A stretch of 64,000 bases of DNA, taken from Gigantopelta aegis (Eukaryota; Mollusca; Gastropoda; Neomphalida; Peltospiridae). The position numbers were made by a program, and so were the translations under genes. The stretch is taken from the NCBI RefSeq assembly GCF_016097555.1, contig NC_054706.1:56497407-56561406 (forward strand), in the 5' to 3' direction. Position 1 is the stretch's first letter; every line of letters begins with the position of its first letter. The notes below the pieces were generated by a model. It worked only from the letters and a program-made list of their open reading frames with translations, was not told the origin of the DNA and did not search any database. This document shows positions 14,590-26,700 of this stretch, in pieces.

Positions 14590-14685
14590 TCTGTTGTACC
14601 AAGTGTTTGACATCCAATAGCCAATGAGTAATTAATCAATGTGCTCTAGTGGTGTTGTTAAACAAAACAAATTTTAACTTGTTTG
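14590..14685 (+). mobile_element. SINE family B 3' tail fragment
   Basis: Contains gtttgacatccaatagccaa and gtgctctagtggtgttgtta followed by aacaaaac. The head is missing. Confidence 0.75.
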
Positions 14686-14729
14686 TTGTGATGGGGTTTA
14701 GCTTAGATGGTAGAGCTCTTTTTCCCCCG

Positions 14730-15122
14730 ACCGGCCTCGGTGGCATCGTGGTTAGGCCATCGGTCTACAGGCTGGTAGGTACTGGGTTCGGATCCCAGTC
14801 GAGGCATGGGATTTTTAATCCAGATACCGACTCCAAACCCTGAGCGAGTGCTCCGCAAGGCTCAATGGGTACGTGTAAACCACTTGCACCGACCAGTGAT
14901 CCATAACTGGTTCAACAAAGGCCATGGTTTGTGCTATCCTGCCTGTGGGAAGCGCAAATAAAAGATCTCTTGCTGCTAATCGGAAAGAGTAGCCCATGTA
15001 GTGGCGACAGCGGGTTTCCTCTCCAAATCTGTGTGGTCCTTAACCATATGTCTGACACCATATAACCGTAAATAAAATGTGTTGAGTGCATCGTTAAATA
15101 AAACATTTCTTTCTTTCTTTTC
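14730..15122 (+). mobile_element. SINE family C (different tRNA-like head, family A body)
   Basis: Head ccggcctcggtggcatcgtg gttaggccat with B box tgggttcggatccca, then aatccagataccgactcc, then the core and tail of family A. It appears inserted in another SINE head fragment (14695-14729). Confidence 0.9.
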
Positions 15123-15186
15123 CCCCCCCGAGGTGCAGTGTGCTGCAAAATCGAGCACCCTCTTTAGACGCTTTTGTTTTTATTGT

Positions 15187-15478
15187 AGAGGCGAGACGTA
15201 GCTCATTGGTAAAGTGATCGCTTGATTGGTGGTAGGTTTGGGATTGATCTCCTTTTGGGGAATCCGTTGGATTATTTCTCTGTCCAGCCAGTGCACTACG
15301 ACTAGTATGTGCTATCCTGTCTGGGATAGTGCTAATAAAAGATCCCTTGCTACTAATGGAAAAATGTAGCAGGTTTCCTCTATATGACTCAAAATTACCA
15401 AATGTTGGACATTACAATAACTGATGATTAATAAATCAATGTACTCTAGAGGTGTCGTTAAACAAAACAAACTTTTTT
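15187..15478 (+). mobile_element. SINE family B
   Basis: Head gacgtagctcattggtaaag, B box gtttgggattgatctcc, tail ggtgtcgttaaacaaaacaa. Confidence 0.88.
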
Positions 15479-15654
15479 CAAACTGTTGCTTTATCCGTCG
15501 GAGCTATATATATATAGTAGCCTATTTGGCACAGCAAGTTTTGTTTCTTTTGGCAGTGTTGAAATAAGCGTGCTTAAAAGCAAATGGCTGTAATTAAAAT
15601 GTACTGAGGTGTTTAATATTCTACTAATTTCTATTTTGCCCTTAATGACACCAG

Positions 15655-15990
15655 CGATAAAAATCAGTGTGTCGCTGAATTCACTGTACTGTGTGTTGGT
15701 TAACGATAAACAGACGGTGGATAGCCATACCACCTTGTGAGCAAATCAGTGTGTCGCTGAATTCACTGTACTCTGTGTTGGTTAACGATAAACAGATTGT
15801 GGATAGATATACCACCTTGTGAGCAAATCAGTGTGTCGCTGAATTCACTGTACTCTGTGTTGGTTAACGATAAACAGATTGTGGATAGATATACCACCTT
15901 GTGAGCAAATCAGTGTGTCACAGAATTCACTGTACTCTGTGTTGGTTAACGATAAACAGACGGTGGATAGCCATACCACCTTGTGAGCAT
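15655..15990. repeat. ~83-bp tandem repeat, 4 copies
   Basis: Units begin at about 15662, 15743, 15826 and 15908. Each has aatcagtgtgtcgctgaatt, gttggttaacgataaacaga and ataccaccttgtgagca. Confidence 0.95.
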
Positions 15991-16400
15991 GAAGGCAGGT
16001 CCAACAGAATAGGAAACCATTTAACAAAACATTGTAAACTTAATCTTGCATGTAAATGTAAATCTACGAATAGAACAGAATTGTTATTAATATACAGGAC
16101 AAATAATACAGAGAAACGAACCTGTGCTGTACTTTCTTGTGACATATAGGGGTGGGGTGGGGGGTGGTGTATGTTCTTAGTGTAGTGTTGGTACTGGTTA
16201 ACAACATGTAAGTTTAATGTCATGACGACATGAGAATAATCAAACTAAAGCTCTGTGGCATCAGATTTAGGAAACAAGTTGTATTTTAGACCGTAGCTGG
16301 CTACCATTTGGTCGACAACGATTACCAAAGTATTACACAGTCCATCTCTAGCTCTCCCCTACAACATATTTACAAAGGGGAGGGCTAGAGGTCACTCGAA

Positions 16401-16640
16401 GGAAGGAAGGAAATGTTTTATTTAACGACACACTCAACACATTTTATTAATGGTTATATGGTTATGGGCCACAATATTGAGAGAGGAAACCTGCTGTCAC
16501 CACTTCATGGGCTATTTTCGATTAACAGCAAGGGATCTTTTATATGCACCATCCCACAGACAGGATAGCACGGTCTTTGATATACCAGTTGTGATGCACT
16601 GGCTGGAGCGAGAAATGGTCCAATGGGCCCACCGATGGGG
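16401..16640 (-). mobile_element. SINE family A, 5'-truncated, with target-site duplication
   Basis: The minus-strand copy lacks the tRNA-like head. Flanked by agaggtcactcga (left) and agaggtcacttga (right). Confidence 0.92.
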
Positions 16641-17439
16641 AGAGGTCACTTGAGCTAACCTGCAGTATGCACACTATTAGTCCCCGACAGATCCAACCAG
16701 AGTGCACAACAGGTTTCGTCTCCATTCGTCTGTTCCGCAAATAGTTTTCAACTTTTTTTCTCACAATTTTACGTATAGCTTTATCATGTGCTGCTACAGA
16801 TCATTTTTGACATAAGTATCAAAAGATCAAGTTTAACTTTATTGGGAATTTTTAAAAGGGTCACAACTATCAAAAATAAAATTTATTGATGTTTGACGGA
16901 GTAATGGCCCTTGAACTTGGGCGATATATAAATAGTGGGGGACATGGGCAAACTAGGGAGACATCCTCCAGCACCAACACGGTCTTAATAACGAGCTACT
17001 CTCGGCCTAATAATTTCAAAACCTATATGTAGCTCCCCACCTTTCACTTTCGAACGACCTTCAAAATTGCGCCAAATTTACTTCCAACAAAAATGCGCAC
17101 ATTTTCTCTTTGGCTTAATCCTACGGGACTTCCAAAATTCCATAACACCTACCACTCACTGCCTGTTACCAACCTTGATTGGGCTGCTGGTGCTCCCTTG
17201 CACCTGCCAGAGCAGGCGGACCCTCCTTCACCAGCCAGCTCTTGTGCCCAAGATAGGTGTGCGCTACAACAGCTTGCTCTGAATGTACACGTTAAGACCT
17301 TCCATTCCATTGTTTTAGCAGTTCTCTCAGAATGCTCATTTTATTAGTAGCGATTAAGTGTCAGAATAATCCTTTGTTTACCTTCTGCCATATGAGTTAG
17401 TACTGAACAGGATCATGTATACTAGTCGCAATAAGTTAC

Positions 17440-17640
17440 GGGCCATATGAACACTGCATCTCCGAGGGGTAGCCCATTCACTGTGCCAGTCATGAAAACG
17501 CTCTTGCAGTTAAAGGATGACGGAATGGCTCACTTGTAGGTATCTCGCTACTTGTCTCATGGATATGCTATCATTCAGACATGACAGGGCTTGACCAGTC
17601 CAGAATGCTGTTTACGTTTTGGTGGCATGGTTATCCGAAG
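17440..17640 (-). pseudogene. relic of a second Tc1-like transposase (N-terminal HTH)
   Basis: Minus-strand reading gives CLNDSISMRQVARYLQVSHS, a Tc1-type helix-turn-helix, soon followed by a stop, then LQERFHDWHSEWATPRR. Weak resemblance to later transposase parts may continue toward 16,900 through many stops. No terminal repeats found. Confidence 0.45.
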
Positions 17641-18014
17641 CTAGATTGCAAAGAAATTTATACCCTTCCAACCCTAATCAAACATGAAAAGTGTTAACAT
17701 AAAAAAGGAATTTTACATCTACCATGTAGTTTTAAGGGAGGTGCCCTGCTTAGTCAGAAAAAAAGTCAATCTTGATAATGCATTTGCCATATGTTTTCTA
17801 CCGGTAACTAAACAAACTGCTAGTAAAAGGCTCATGTACATGCAATCTGAAATGCTTTATTCAAGTCTGTAGCCTGCTTTTTATTACCTATCACCATCCC
17901 CGATTTATTTTTCAAAAAAGGTAAAATTTCATACTGGTAAAAAGGTAAAATTTCACACGTGTTATGACTAGTATCTTTTTTTACATGCATTTTGGTATTA
18001 CCTATCAAGACCAA

Positions 18015-18120
18015 CATTTGATACACCAGTCCTTGAGCACTGGTTGGAACAGGAAATAACCAAATGGACCAACAGAGAGGAATCAAGGAAGGAAATGTTA
18101 TATTTAATGACGCACTCAAC
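18015..18120 (-). mobile_element. SINE family A fragments
   Basis: Tail (gaaatgttatatttaatgac) abuts a head-proximal piece (tgagcactggttggaacagg); the core is missing. Confidence 0.65.
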
Positions 18121-18617
18121 AAATTACTATCACCTGTCAAGGAAAAGGCTTTTTCATTACAAAATGGGCACTTTTCTTATGGGCATCTAATTTGTATTCT
18201 AGTGCGAGTTGTTACTAAAAGGGGATTAGTTCTTATACCACAAACAAAATAAAATGCTGAACAAAAAAGCTTCTAGAGTGGTAAAAAAAAGTCTTTTTGC
18301 AACTACTACATGTAGAAGTAATTTAGTTTTGACCTGTAATTGCTAAAGGTAAACAGAAGTTGGCTCAAAGTCCACACAGCGAAACAGAATTGCATTATAT
18401 AGTTCATACAGAGCAGCACAGAACAAAGGCGTACAGGCGGAGTTTTGTTGCAGGGGCAGGTTGCCTCCCCCCCCCCCCCCGATTTAAATGAAAATGCCTG
18501 AACCTGGATAACATTTATTCATATAAGCTTTACTGCCAAACAGCTACTAGTATATAGGTTGCAAACAAATTATTATGCATTTTTACATGGAATACAACTA
18601 ATTTTGAGGGCAGAAGG

Positions 18618-18774
18618 AAGGAAATGTTTTATTTGACGACGCACTCAACACATTTTATTTACGGTAATATGGCTACGGACAACACAGATATTGAGAGAGG
18701 AAACCCACTTCATGGGCTAATCTCTTTGATTAGCAGCAAGGGATCTTTTATATGCACCATCCCACAGACAGGAC
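18618..18774 (-). mobile_element. SINE family A, 5'-truncated
   Basis: Tail and core only. Flanked by gagggcagaa / gagggtagaa, a likely target-site duplication. Confidence 0.85.
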
Positions 18775-19033
18775 TGAGGGTAGAATGATGGAAATACATG
18801 TACATAAAAAGGTCTCACGTTTGCACATTTTGCCCGAATACGTGTATAATTTTTGCCTGAAATTGAGGTTTTGCTTCAGCACTAGGGGGGAAGTTAACGC
18901 CTCCTATGCTTTTGACACAGGAAGCACTTCCACATTAGTATTTTATGATGGGAGATAACCCAAGCTAGACCAAGCTTCCCAAGAAATAACCAAAACCGAC
19001 ACAAGTTGACAAGGCAGAGAATGTCATGCTCAT

Positions 19034-19039
19034 TTTATT
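19034..19039 (-). promoter_or_regulatory. candidate PSMD12 poly(A) signal (AATAAA)
   Basis: AATAAA on the minus strand about 1.5 kb beyond the stop. It would give a 3'UTR of about 1.5 kb containing one SINE-B. Other AATAAA words occur in this AT-rich sequence, so this is only a candidate. Confidence 0.3.
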
Positions 19040-19213
19040 ACTACAAATCATGACACAACATCTTTATATAATTTGAACAAGAAAAATATCAACATAAATA
19101 ACACTTGACCCTTCTGCAAATTCATACATTTGTCAAAACATTTTTTCAACAAGCTGTTGAAAAGAACCTTCCATAAGATGACAAACAGAGATCATTCCAT
19201 AAGAGATAAAAAA

Positions 19214-19462
19214 AAGTTAAAGTTTATTTTGTTTAACAATAACACTAGAGCACATTGATTTATTAATCATCGGCTATTGGACGTTAATAATTTGGTAATT
19301 TTCACAGTCTTAGAGAGGAAACCTGCCATATTTTTCCATTGGTAGCAAGGGATCTTTTATATGCACCATCCCACAGACAGGATAGCACATACCATAGCCT
19401 TCAATGTACCAATCCTCATGCACTGGTTGGAATGAGAAATAGCCCAATGGGCAAGAGATGAA
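19214..19462 (-). mobile_element. SINE family B, 5'-truncated
   Basis: Minus-strand tail (gtttaacaataacactagag) through core to cagccaatgggc. Flanked by agagataaaaaa / agagatgaaaaa. It lies in the presumed PSMD12 3'UTR. Confidence 0.88.
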
Positions 19463-20552
19463 AAAGCAGATGGTATAAATTACAGATGAACAGAAAACTG
19501 AATCCCCAAAACTGCATTACTATCAAGCTCCCCAAAACCCAAGCTCTTAATCAGAATTTTTGAATATTAAAGATATTTTTTTAACTTATCTCCAGTAAAA
19601 AGACTTGGTTGCCGATGACAGCAATACTAGTTTGTGTGTAAAAATGTTTGAAGATGTCAGTGCTTAATCTGTAAGCTGGTTCTTTTTCAATAATTTATAG
19701 TATCAAACATTTAAAAAATATTGTTTGCATTACAAGATATTTTTTTTTATTAATATACATCTCACAAGAGTTTACACTCAAACATGCAATGATATGGTTA
19801 CAGTTCTAGACTTGACACTCGGTTAAGTCTTCAAGAATGATACAAGTACTAGATTTAACATGCATTTTGCATGACAAAGAGATAAAAATGACACTGGCAA
19901 AAAACCCAAAACACTGGAAAACTGTGAAGTACAGGGTTATTGTAAAGATTTTTTTTATCAAAGAACAAGGATTAGTAACAGTTTCATGGAAACACTAAAA
20001 TCTGGACTTCTGAAAAATCCATAATTTCAGCTTATTTGAAATTTTGTGAAAATATGGAATTCCAACTATCTGGAATTTAATAAAAATCCATAATTTCAGT
20101 TAATCTGGAATTCTGTATAAAAATATGTAATTCCATGAAAATCAGAAATTTTATAAATATCTAGAATACCATAAAAATCTAAAATTCCAGAAAAATAAGC
20201 AGCATTTTCATCTCTGAAACCTGAATTTGAGTCAACAACTGCTGGTCATTTTGGGGAAGCTTAGTGGAAAAAAATTCGGGTAACTCTAACATTTGGAATT
20301 CTGAAATAAGACCTGGAAATATTTTTAAAAAATCTCTAATGTCAGAATCTCAAGAGTCTAAATGTTTCACAGTCACTAGACTCAGCAACAAATTTGAACT
20401 ATGAGTCAGCAATCGCTGGGACATTCTTACTGAAATGAGTATGACTGCTTTATGAGTTACAAGAATGATGTTCTGATGTTGAGAAAGGGTTAACAGAGTG
20501 ATATCCGGTGCTGATAAAGGGTTAACTGTTTACAGGGTTAACCGAAGTGACA

Positions 20553-20762
20553 TCAATGAATGCGGTGCACCATCTCCTCCTTGTTAATGAGGTGGTTCGT
20601 CTTGTTCACCAACTGCATCAGATCGTTAAGTTTGTACGACCATTCGTTGAGAATGTCATTGGGGTCTTTGTGAGATGTGAAGCTTACTATTCCATCAAGA
20701 CGGTCGATCTTCGCTGATACTGTCTTGTTCACTACGAGGTTTGACAAAAAATCCTCAGTTTC
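20553..20762 (-). CDS. PSMD12: PSMD12 exon 11, C-terminus and stop (residues 385-453)
   Basis: Acceptor tttttccaag|GAAACT. 69 codons then TGA at 20555-20553. Encodes [18 protein letters not shown] and a C-terminal helix ending KEEMVHRIH, as in human KEEMIHNLQ. Confidence 0.96.
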   Translation of the reverse strand, partial: ETEDFLSNLVVNKTVSAKIDRLDGIVSFTSHKDPNDILNEWSYKLNDLMQLVNKTNHLINKEEMVHRIH

Positions 20763-23700
20763 CTTGGAAAAATTAAAATAAATACATAATAAAAAATAAA
20801 GCATTAAGTTAAGGTGTCAGGGAATTTAACTGAAAATCAACTATTGGTAGCTGCAAAACTGTCTGTTTACTTTAAATATGAAGTCAAAACAAGGTATCAT
20901 TTCAATTGGTTTTTGCCGTAAGCATTTGCTTATTGGTACAAACAGTTACGGATTGTCCGTTATTTCTTTTACATTCATCGGCGTATGAAAACAAAAAAAA
21001 TCATCTGCAAACTGTGTGAATCTTTAAAGCCATTCTCACATAAGTTTACTGATGATTTTTGTTTGTTCATACCCAGATGAATGTTAAAGAAATAACAGAC
21101 AATATTTATAATTAAATTTGAATCATACTTGCTAATAATAACACTAAAACGTGATACTTTATTTCAACTGATTTTTGGTCCATAAACAATAACGCTCAAC
21201 AAGACAACTTGCCCATATTAAATGATGTCATCAGATATGACATTTCTTGACAATGTAATTTTTACATTCATTGAGAAAGGAACAAACTCCCATTGCTACA
21301 TCTGGACCAATGGGATGACGTTATGTTGTAATGGAAATTTAATTATTATATAATACATAGAACAATTGTTCGTGTTTCTTCTACCACATTCTCAATTATT
21401 ATCAAAATTGGTATCATATTACATTTTGCTTTGCACAACTAATTTGTAAAGATAAATCCGCTGTTGATTCTTGTTATTATTAAATTGTTAAATACAGCTG
21501 CATATGAGAACAACACATTTATTAGTTGGCTAGCTAATGGAGAAATGTACCACACACTCACAGATTCTGGCTGGTCTAGCAATTCGGCCATTTTAGTCAT
21601 TCGAACTCTTGTATAATACTTAGCCATCACTCGGATGTTCTGCAACAAAGAATCAAATTATTACTTGTTAAACAAATTAAACTTTTCCTTAAATTCAAGC
21701 CCTGCATTACTCACTGGATCACATGTTTTTTTTACACACCTGTTGGTGAGAACATCATGTATTATTTATGATAACATATACTAATAACACACATACATGT
21801 GACAACAATATAAAAGGCATATCATGGGCTGCTCTTAGATCATGACGAGGTTGTTACTGCCATACCATCCAATGAAAAAAAGAAAAGAAGCTCAATCGAA
21901 ATTGATTACTCCGTGTCATATAAGTCAATCTAAAACTGATTTCTCTATTTATTTTAAAACTCATTTTAAAAATGTATCTAACTCGCTTGTGCTTGTTAAA
22001 TATATTAAAAAAAACTCATTTAAAAATATATCCAACTCTCTTTTGCTTGTTAAATATGTTTTTTTTTTAAACTCATTTAAAAATGTATCCAACTCGCTTT
22101 TGCTTGTTAAATATGTGGTTTTTTTTAAACTCATTTAAAAATGTATCCAACTCGCTTTTGCTTGTTAAATGTTTTTAAACAACTTTCTGTAAGATAAATG
22201 GTTTCTAATAGTCAGTCATGTAGTATTCTCTATTAAACTAAACTAAAAAAAAATATACATAATAAAAAAAAAGTTGCAATCAAATTTTGTAGTAGAGTGA
22301 AATAAATCTCACATGTTCAACAACTCTGTTCTTCAAATCCTGCCACCTCTTGACACCCCCTTCTGACTTGGAGTTAAACACGTGGGTCGGGGGGTTGGCG
22401 GAAGAACCAGTTTTCAGTTCCGACTCGAACGACTGACACAGCTGTTTCCAGTTTATTAACTCATGGGTTGTAAAGTGTTTCAGAAGATCTCTGAATCAAA
22501 ATGTAACAAAGATAATTTAAAACAAATATAAAAAATTAATAAATAATTCCCTGTAAAATTGATAAATAATTCCCTGTAAAATGGTTTAGGGTTGTAAAGT
22601 GTTTCAGATAATCTCTTAATCAAAATGTAACAAAAATAATTTAAAACGATTATAAAAAATTAATAAATAATTCCCTGTGAAATGGTTTAAAGTCAGCAAC
22701 AAAATGATTTAAAATGTCATAACATTTCTTTAGTCATTATGAAACCAAATTTTAAAACAAGAGAAGTGTTCCATGGAATTAAACGGATTGCCTGTCATAA
22801 ACTTATTTGATATCACAGACATGCATCCACATATGTCCATCTAAACAAAAAAATCAAACCTTAAAAACAAAATTCAATTACAATTTAATTTCATTAATTT
22901 TTATTCTTCATAAAGTTTTATTAATTTAGGACTAATAAATGGAAAAGTTAATGCCATTGCTGCCACCACAAAAGTAATAACTACAATGTATAGCTCACCT
23001 TTTACATTATAAATGCGAGACATAAAAGTCAATAATGTTTCCAACATAAATTACTTTCTGATCCCACTTTAATAAATTAAAACTAGGTTGATTTGTTGTA
23101 AATCTAAACACAATTTGGTAGTTTGGTGTTGTTTAAACATACTATTTTCTTTTATTATATCTCCATTAAATCTTACTATATATATATATATATATTGTCC
23201 CAAATACAGTCAACACTAAACTACTTTTACACTTATTTAAAATAGGCTATGTAATAGATACCAAAACACATGTATGTGGAGTTTTTTAATTTCTGCATTC
23301 TATTCATTTATTAATTTCTGCATTCTATTCATTTATTTCTGCTTTCTGATGATTTATTTCAGGTTGGAAATCCACTTTTGGAATACAGTAACAACAGAAA
23401 AACATGTATATGATTAATATATTTACTATAATGATAATAATCGCATAAATTAAAAAACAAAAAGTCAAAAAAGAAGAATTTATGGCTGTAAACACCCAGA
23501 CAATACTAAATAAACAAAACCAACCACAAAAACCCAGTGTGTCACCTGAACTGAAACATTAAGTGACACTTCACGTGCGTAACTACTCATACCTTTAACT
23601 CCGCCCACTGCCAAGCACCCTGGCCAATCATTACAACGAGAAAATGTTTTCACTCTACATGTAGTTCTTGCATCAAACAATTAAAATCATATTTAGAGAG

Positions 23701-26700
23701 TGTTACCAGTTGGCTGCTGTGTATTTGAAAGGCCTCACCTGTATTTGGGAATCTCCTCCAGGTTGCCATCTTCCTTCACTCGGTGTATGAGATCTGCCTG
23801 CTCGTTATCATACGGGGCTAAAATCATGTACAGGACCACACACTTCAGAGCCTGAAAAAAACAAAAACATACCATCACTGTTTTTTGGTGACCCAACACA
23901 ATACACACAGTGAAGCACACTTATAATGAACATGCTTAGAACAAACTACTACCTAGAATGAACTGGTTGCAAAGTCCTGTTTATCTCCCTATACATTAAT
24001 AACAAACTAACTATCATGGTCCCTTCCAGTTCATTATAAATGGAGAAAACTTGGAGTGTTTTCTCTTTTATAGATACATTACCTGTCCTCAAACAAGGGC
24101 ACCTCCCCCCCCACGCAAGTGGTCTGGTCCGAACATCCCAACAGCCAATGGGATGGCCTAAATTCTTCTACTGCATACTGCTCTCTAGTTCCGGTCACAT
24201 GACTGTAACTTCCTTCTTTTTCCCAGAGCGCATCGCACGGAGAACAGGAAGCGGGGAGGCCCAGGCGGGATAAAATCTTGAGGACAGGTAATGTATCTAT
24301 AAAAGAGAAAACACTCCCAAGTTTTCTCCATTTCTATAGCCATTACCTGTCCTCAAACAAGGGCAGCATTCAACAGATGGTGGTGGGTGCCGAGATCCGT
24401 AGATGCTTGTGATAACTCCCCAACCGGAAAGAGGCTGACTAGTGGAAGAATAAGGCCAACCTTGGTAAGCCCTCCTCCTAGGGATGCCCGTCACAGACCA
24501 ATGCAGGTGATGTTAGTAACAACAACCAGAATGGTGGCATCCATCAGCAGTGGCAGGTATGGCTCCCAGAACAAGGACCAGGAGGCGGCAGCCACATCTC
24601 ATGCTGGTTCTGACAGGTGGGAAGTCGTAGCCACCAGGGATGCAGGTGTTAGGTAACCCTCACGTATTGAAGTGTTATTTGTTTCAATAACAAGCGACAA
24701 CCTAATGAGGTGCATCCGTCAGAACATTGAACAAAACAAGACCCCCCCGAGTGTTTTCTGTCTAGTACACCAAAGATCTGTTAGTTCAATAACGACAACC
24801 AATAACCACATGCAGTGCAGGGTAAAGGTTATCGAGACAAAAAGTTCCGGCACCAGTACGTGAACTGTGCAAAAGAACAAAAGTCTAAGCAATCCTCATC
24901 TGTCGATTCGATGGACATCTCGGTATGCAGCCCAGAATCAGACAGACATCAACGAGGACGGCTTGTATTCAACAGAGTCTGTGCAGCAATAACCGGACCC
25001 AGATGATGGAACCCCTCAACGTCTTCTGTGGAGACATCCCTCAGATAATAGTTGGCGAAGATGGAGTCCGTAGCCCAGAAACAACCAGTGATAATGTGCT
25101 GAATGGGTGTGTTGCGGTGCAGGGACATCGTGGCAGCCAAGGCACGGAGTTCATGCGGATTAGAAGCAGACGGAGCAGGTAAACCCTCCTTCTGATAGGT
25201 GGTCAGGATAGAAGACCGGATCCAGGTGGCCACCGTGTTCTTGGTAATATCCCTCAACCGACTCTGGTTACAGGAGAGGAAAAGTCTTTTGCGATGTTGT
25301 CGAAAAGATCTGGTCCTCTCGATGTACTGGTGCAGGGCTCTAACAGGGCACAACGCCAAGTCCTCAACGTCCGCTGGACCAACGATAGAGGAGAGGGCCT
25401 GCACAACATACGAACGAGGCACTTGGTCTGGTAACTGATTCTTTGCAACAAAGTTCATGAGTAACCCCAAGTTGACTGCACGCCGATCTCGGTGAAAACG
25501 TACCAAGTCTACATCAAGCGCATGGAGTTCTGAGACACGGGCAGCCGTGGCGAAACCGAGTAAAAACACCATCTTCCGCGTCAAGTCTTGCAGGGAAGAG
25601 GATTCGATCGGCTCATACGGTGCGGTCGATAACGCTCGTAACACCAGATTCAGGTCCCATCTTGGTGGCCGAAACCGGTGTACTTGATCTTCAAGGCGAA
25701 ACCCTTTGATCATCTTATGGATCTCAGGAATACCCGATAACTTCGTTCCAGTAGTGACATCATGAACAGTAGCGATGACTGAAACGTACCCAGCGATGGT
25801 AGACCCCTTCAATCGTAAAGTGGTCCGCAGATACAGCAAAAAACCCAGCAAGACGAGGTATTTGAATCGTCTGAGGGTTGAGTTTTTGCCAGACACACCA
25901 TCGGTGAAGACAAAGCCATCTGACGTTGTAAGCCGCAGTAGTAGATGATCTGTGCGCTTTCAAAATGGCCGCCGTAGACTGTGAAGAAAAACCTTTCTTC
26001 CTCAAACTCTTGGAGATAAAGTCCACGCGCGCAGTTGGAACAACTGCGGATGTGGATGGTATAGTCTTGATGTGGGATGCAGCAACAGATGATCCCAGTC
26101 TGGCAGCGATAAAGGATGTGGATCGGCAAGACGTATTAGATCTGGATACCACATCCTGGATGGCCACATCGGAGCAATGAGTAACAGGCGACAATGGTAC
26201 AGCTGAAACCTCTGAAGCACCCTTGGAAGGAGGATTGGTGGAGGAAAAGCGTATGTGTTCATCTGTTCCCAGCTGATGGCCAATGCGTCGAGATCCAGAG
26301 CTTCGGGATCCGGCACCAGAGACACGTAAACCCTCAGCTGATGATTGAATCGTGTGGCGAAAGGATCGATGTTTGGTGTGCAAAGTCTGTCGCACACCCA
26401 TCGAAACGCTTTCGGGATGGAGCATCCATTCCATCGGATGTGGAGACAACGGCCGAGACAGTGTGTTGACTAGTACATTGGAAACCCCTGGAATATGGCG
26501 AGCCCGAAGTTGCAACGGAATCTCGTCAACCAGCTTGTAGAGACGATAAGTCAACTGTAGCAGACTGCTGGAGTGGGTTCCGCCCCGACGGTTGATATAA
26601 GCCACTGCGGTGGTACTGTCTGTGGCTACCATGAGAGAGGCGCCTGACAGCATCTCTCGCCAATGAAGGATGACGTAACTGCCAACATCTCCAACAGGCT

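Noticed and set aside
17093..17347. 84-codon GC-richer plus frame (LPVTNLDWAAGAPLHLPEQA)
   Set aside because: It lies opposite a region that may be decayed Tc1-like sequence. No splice context or recognisable domain.
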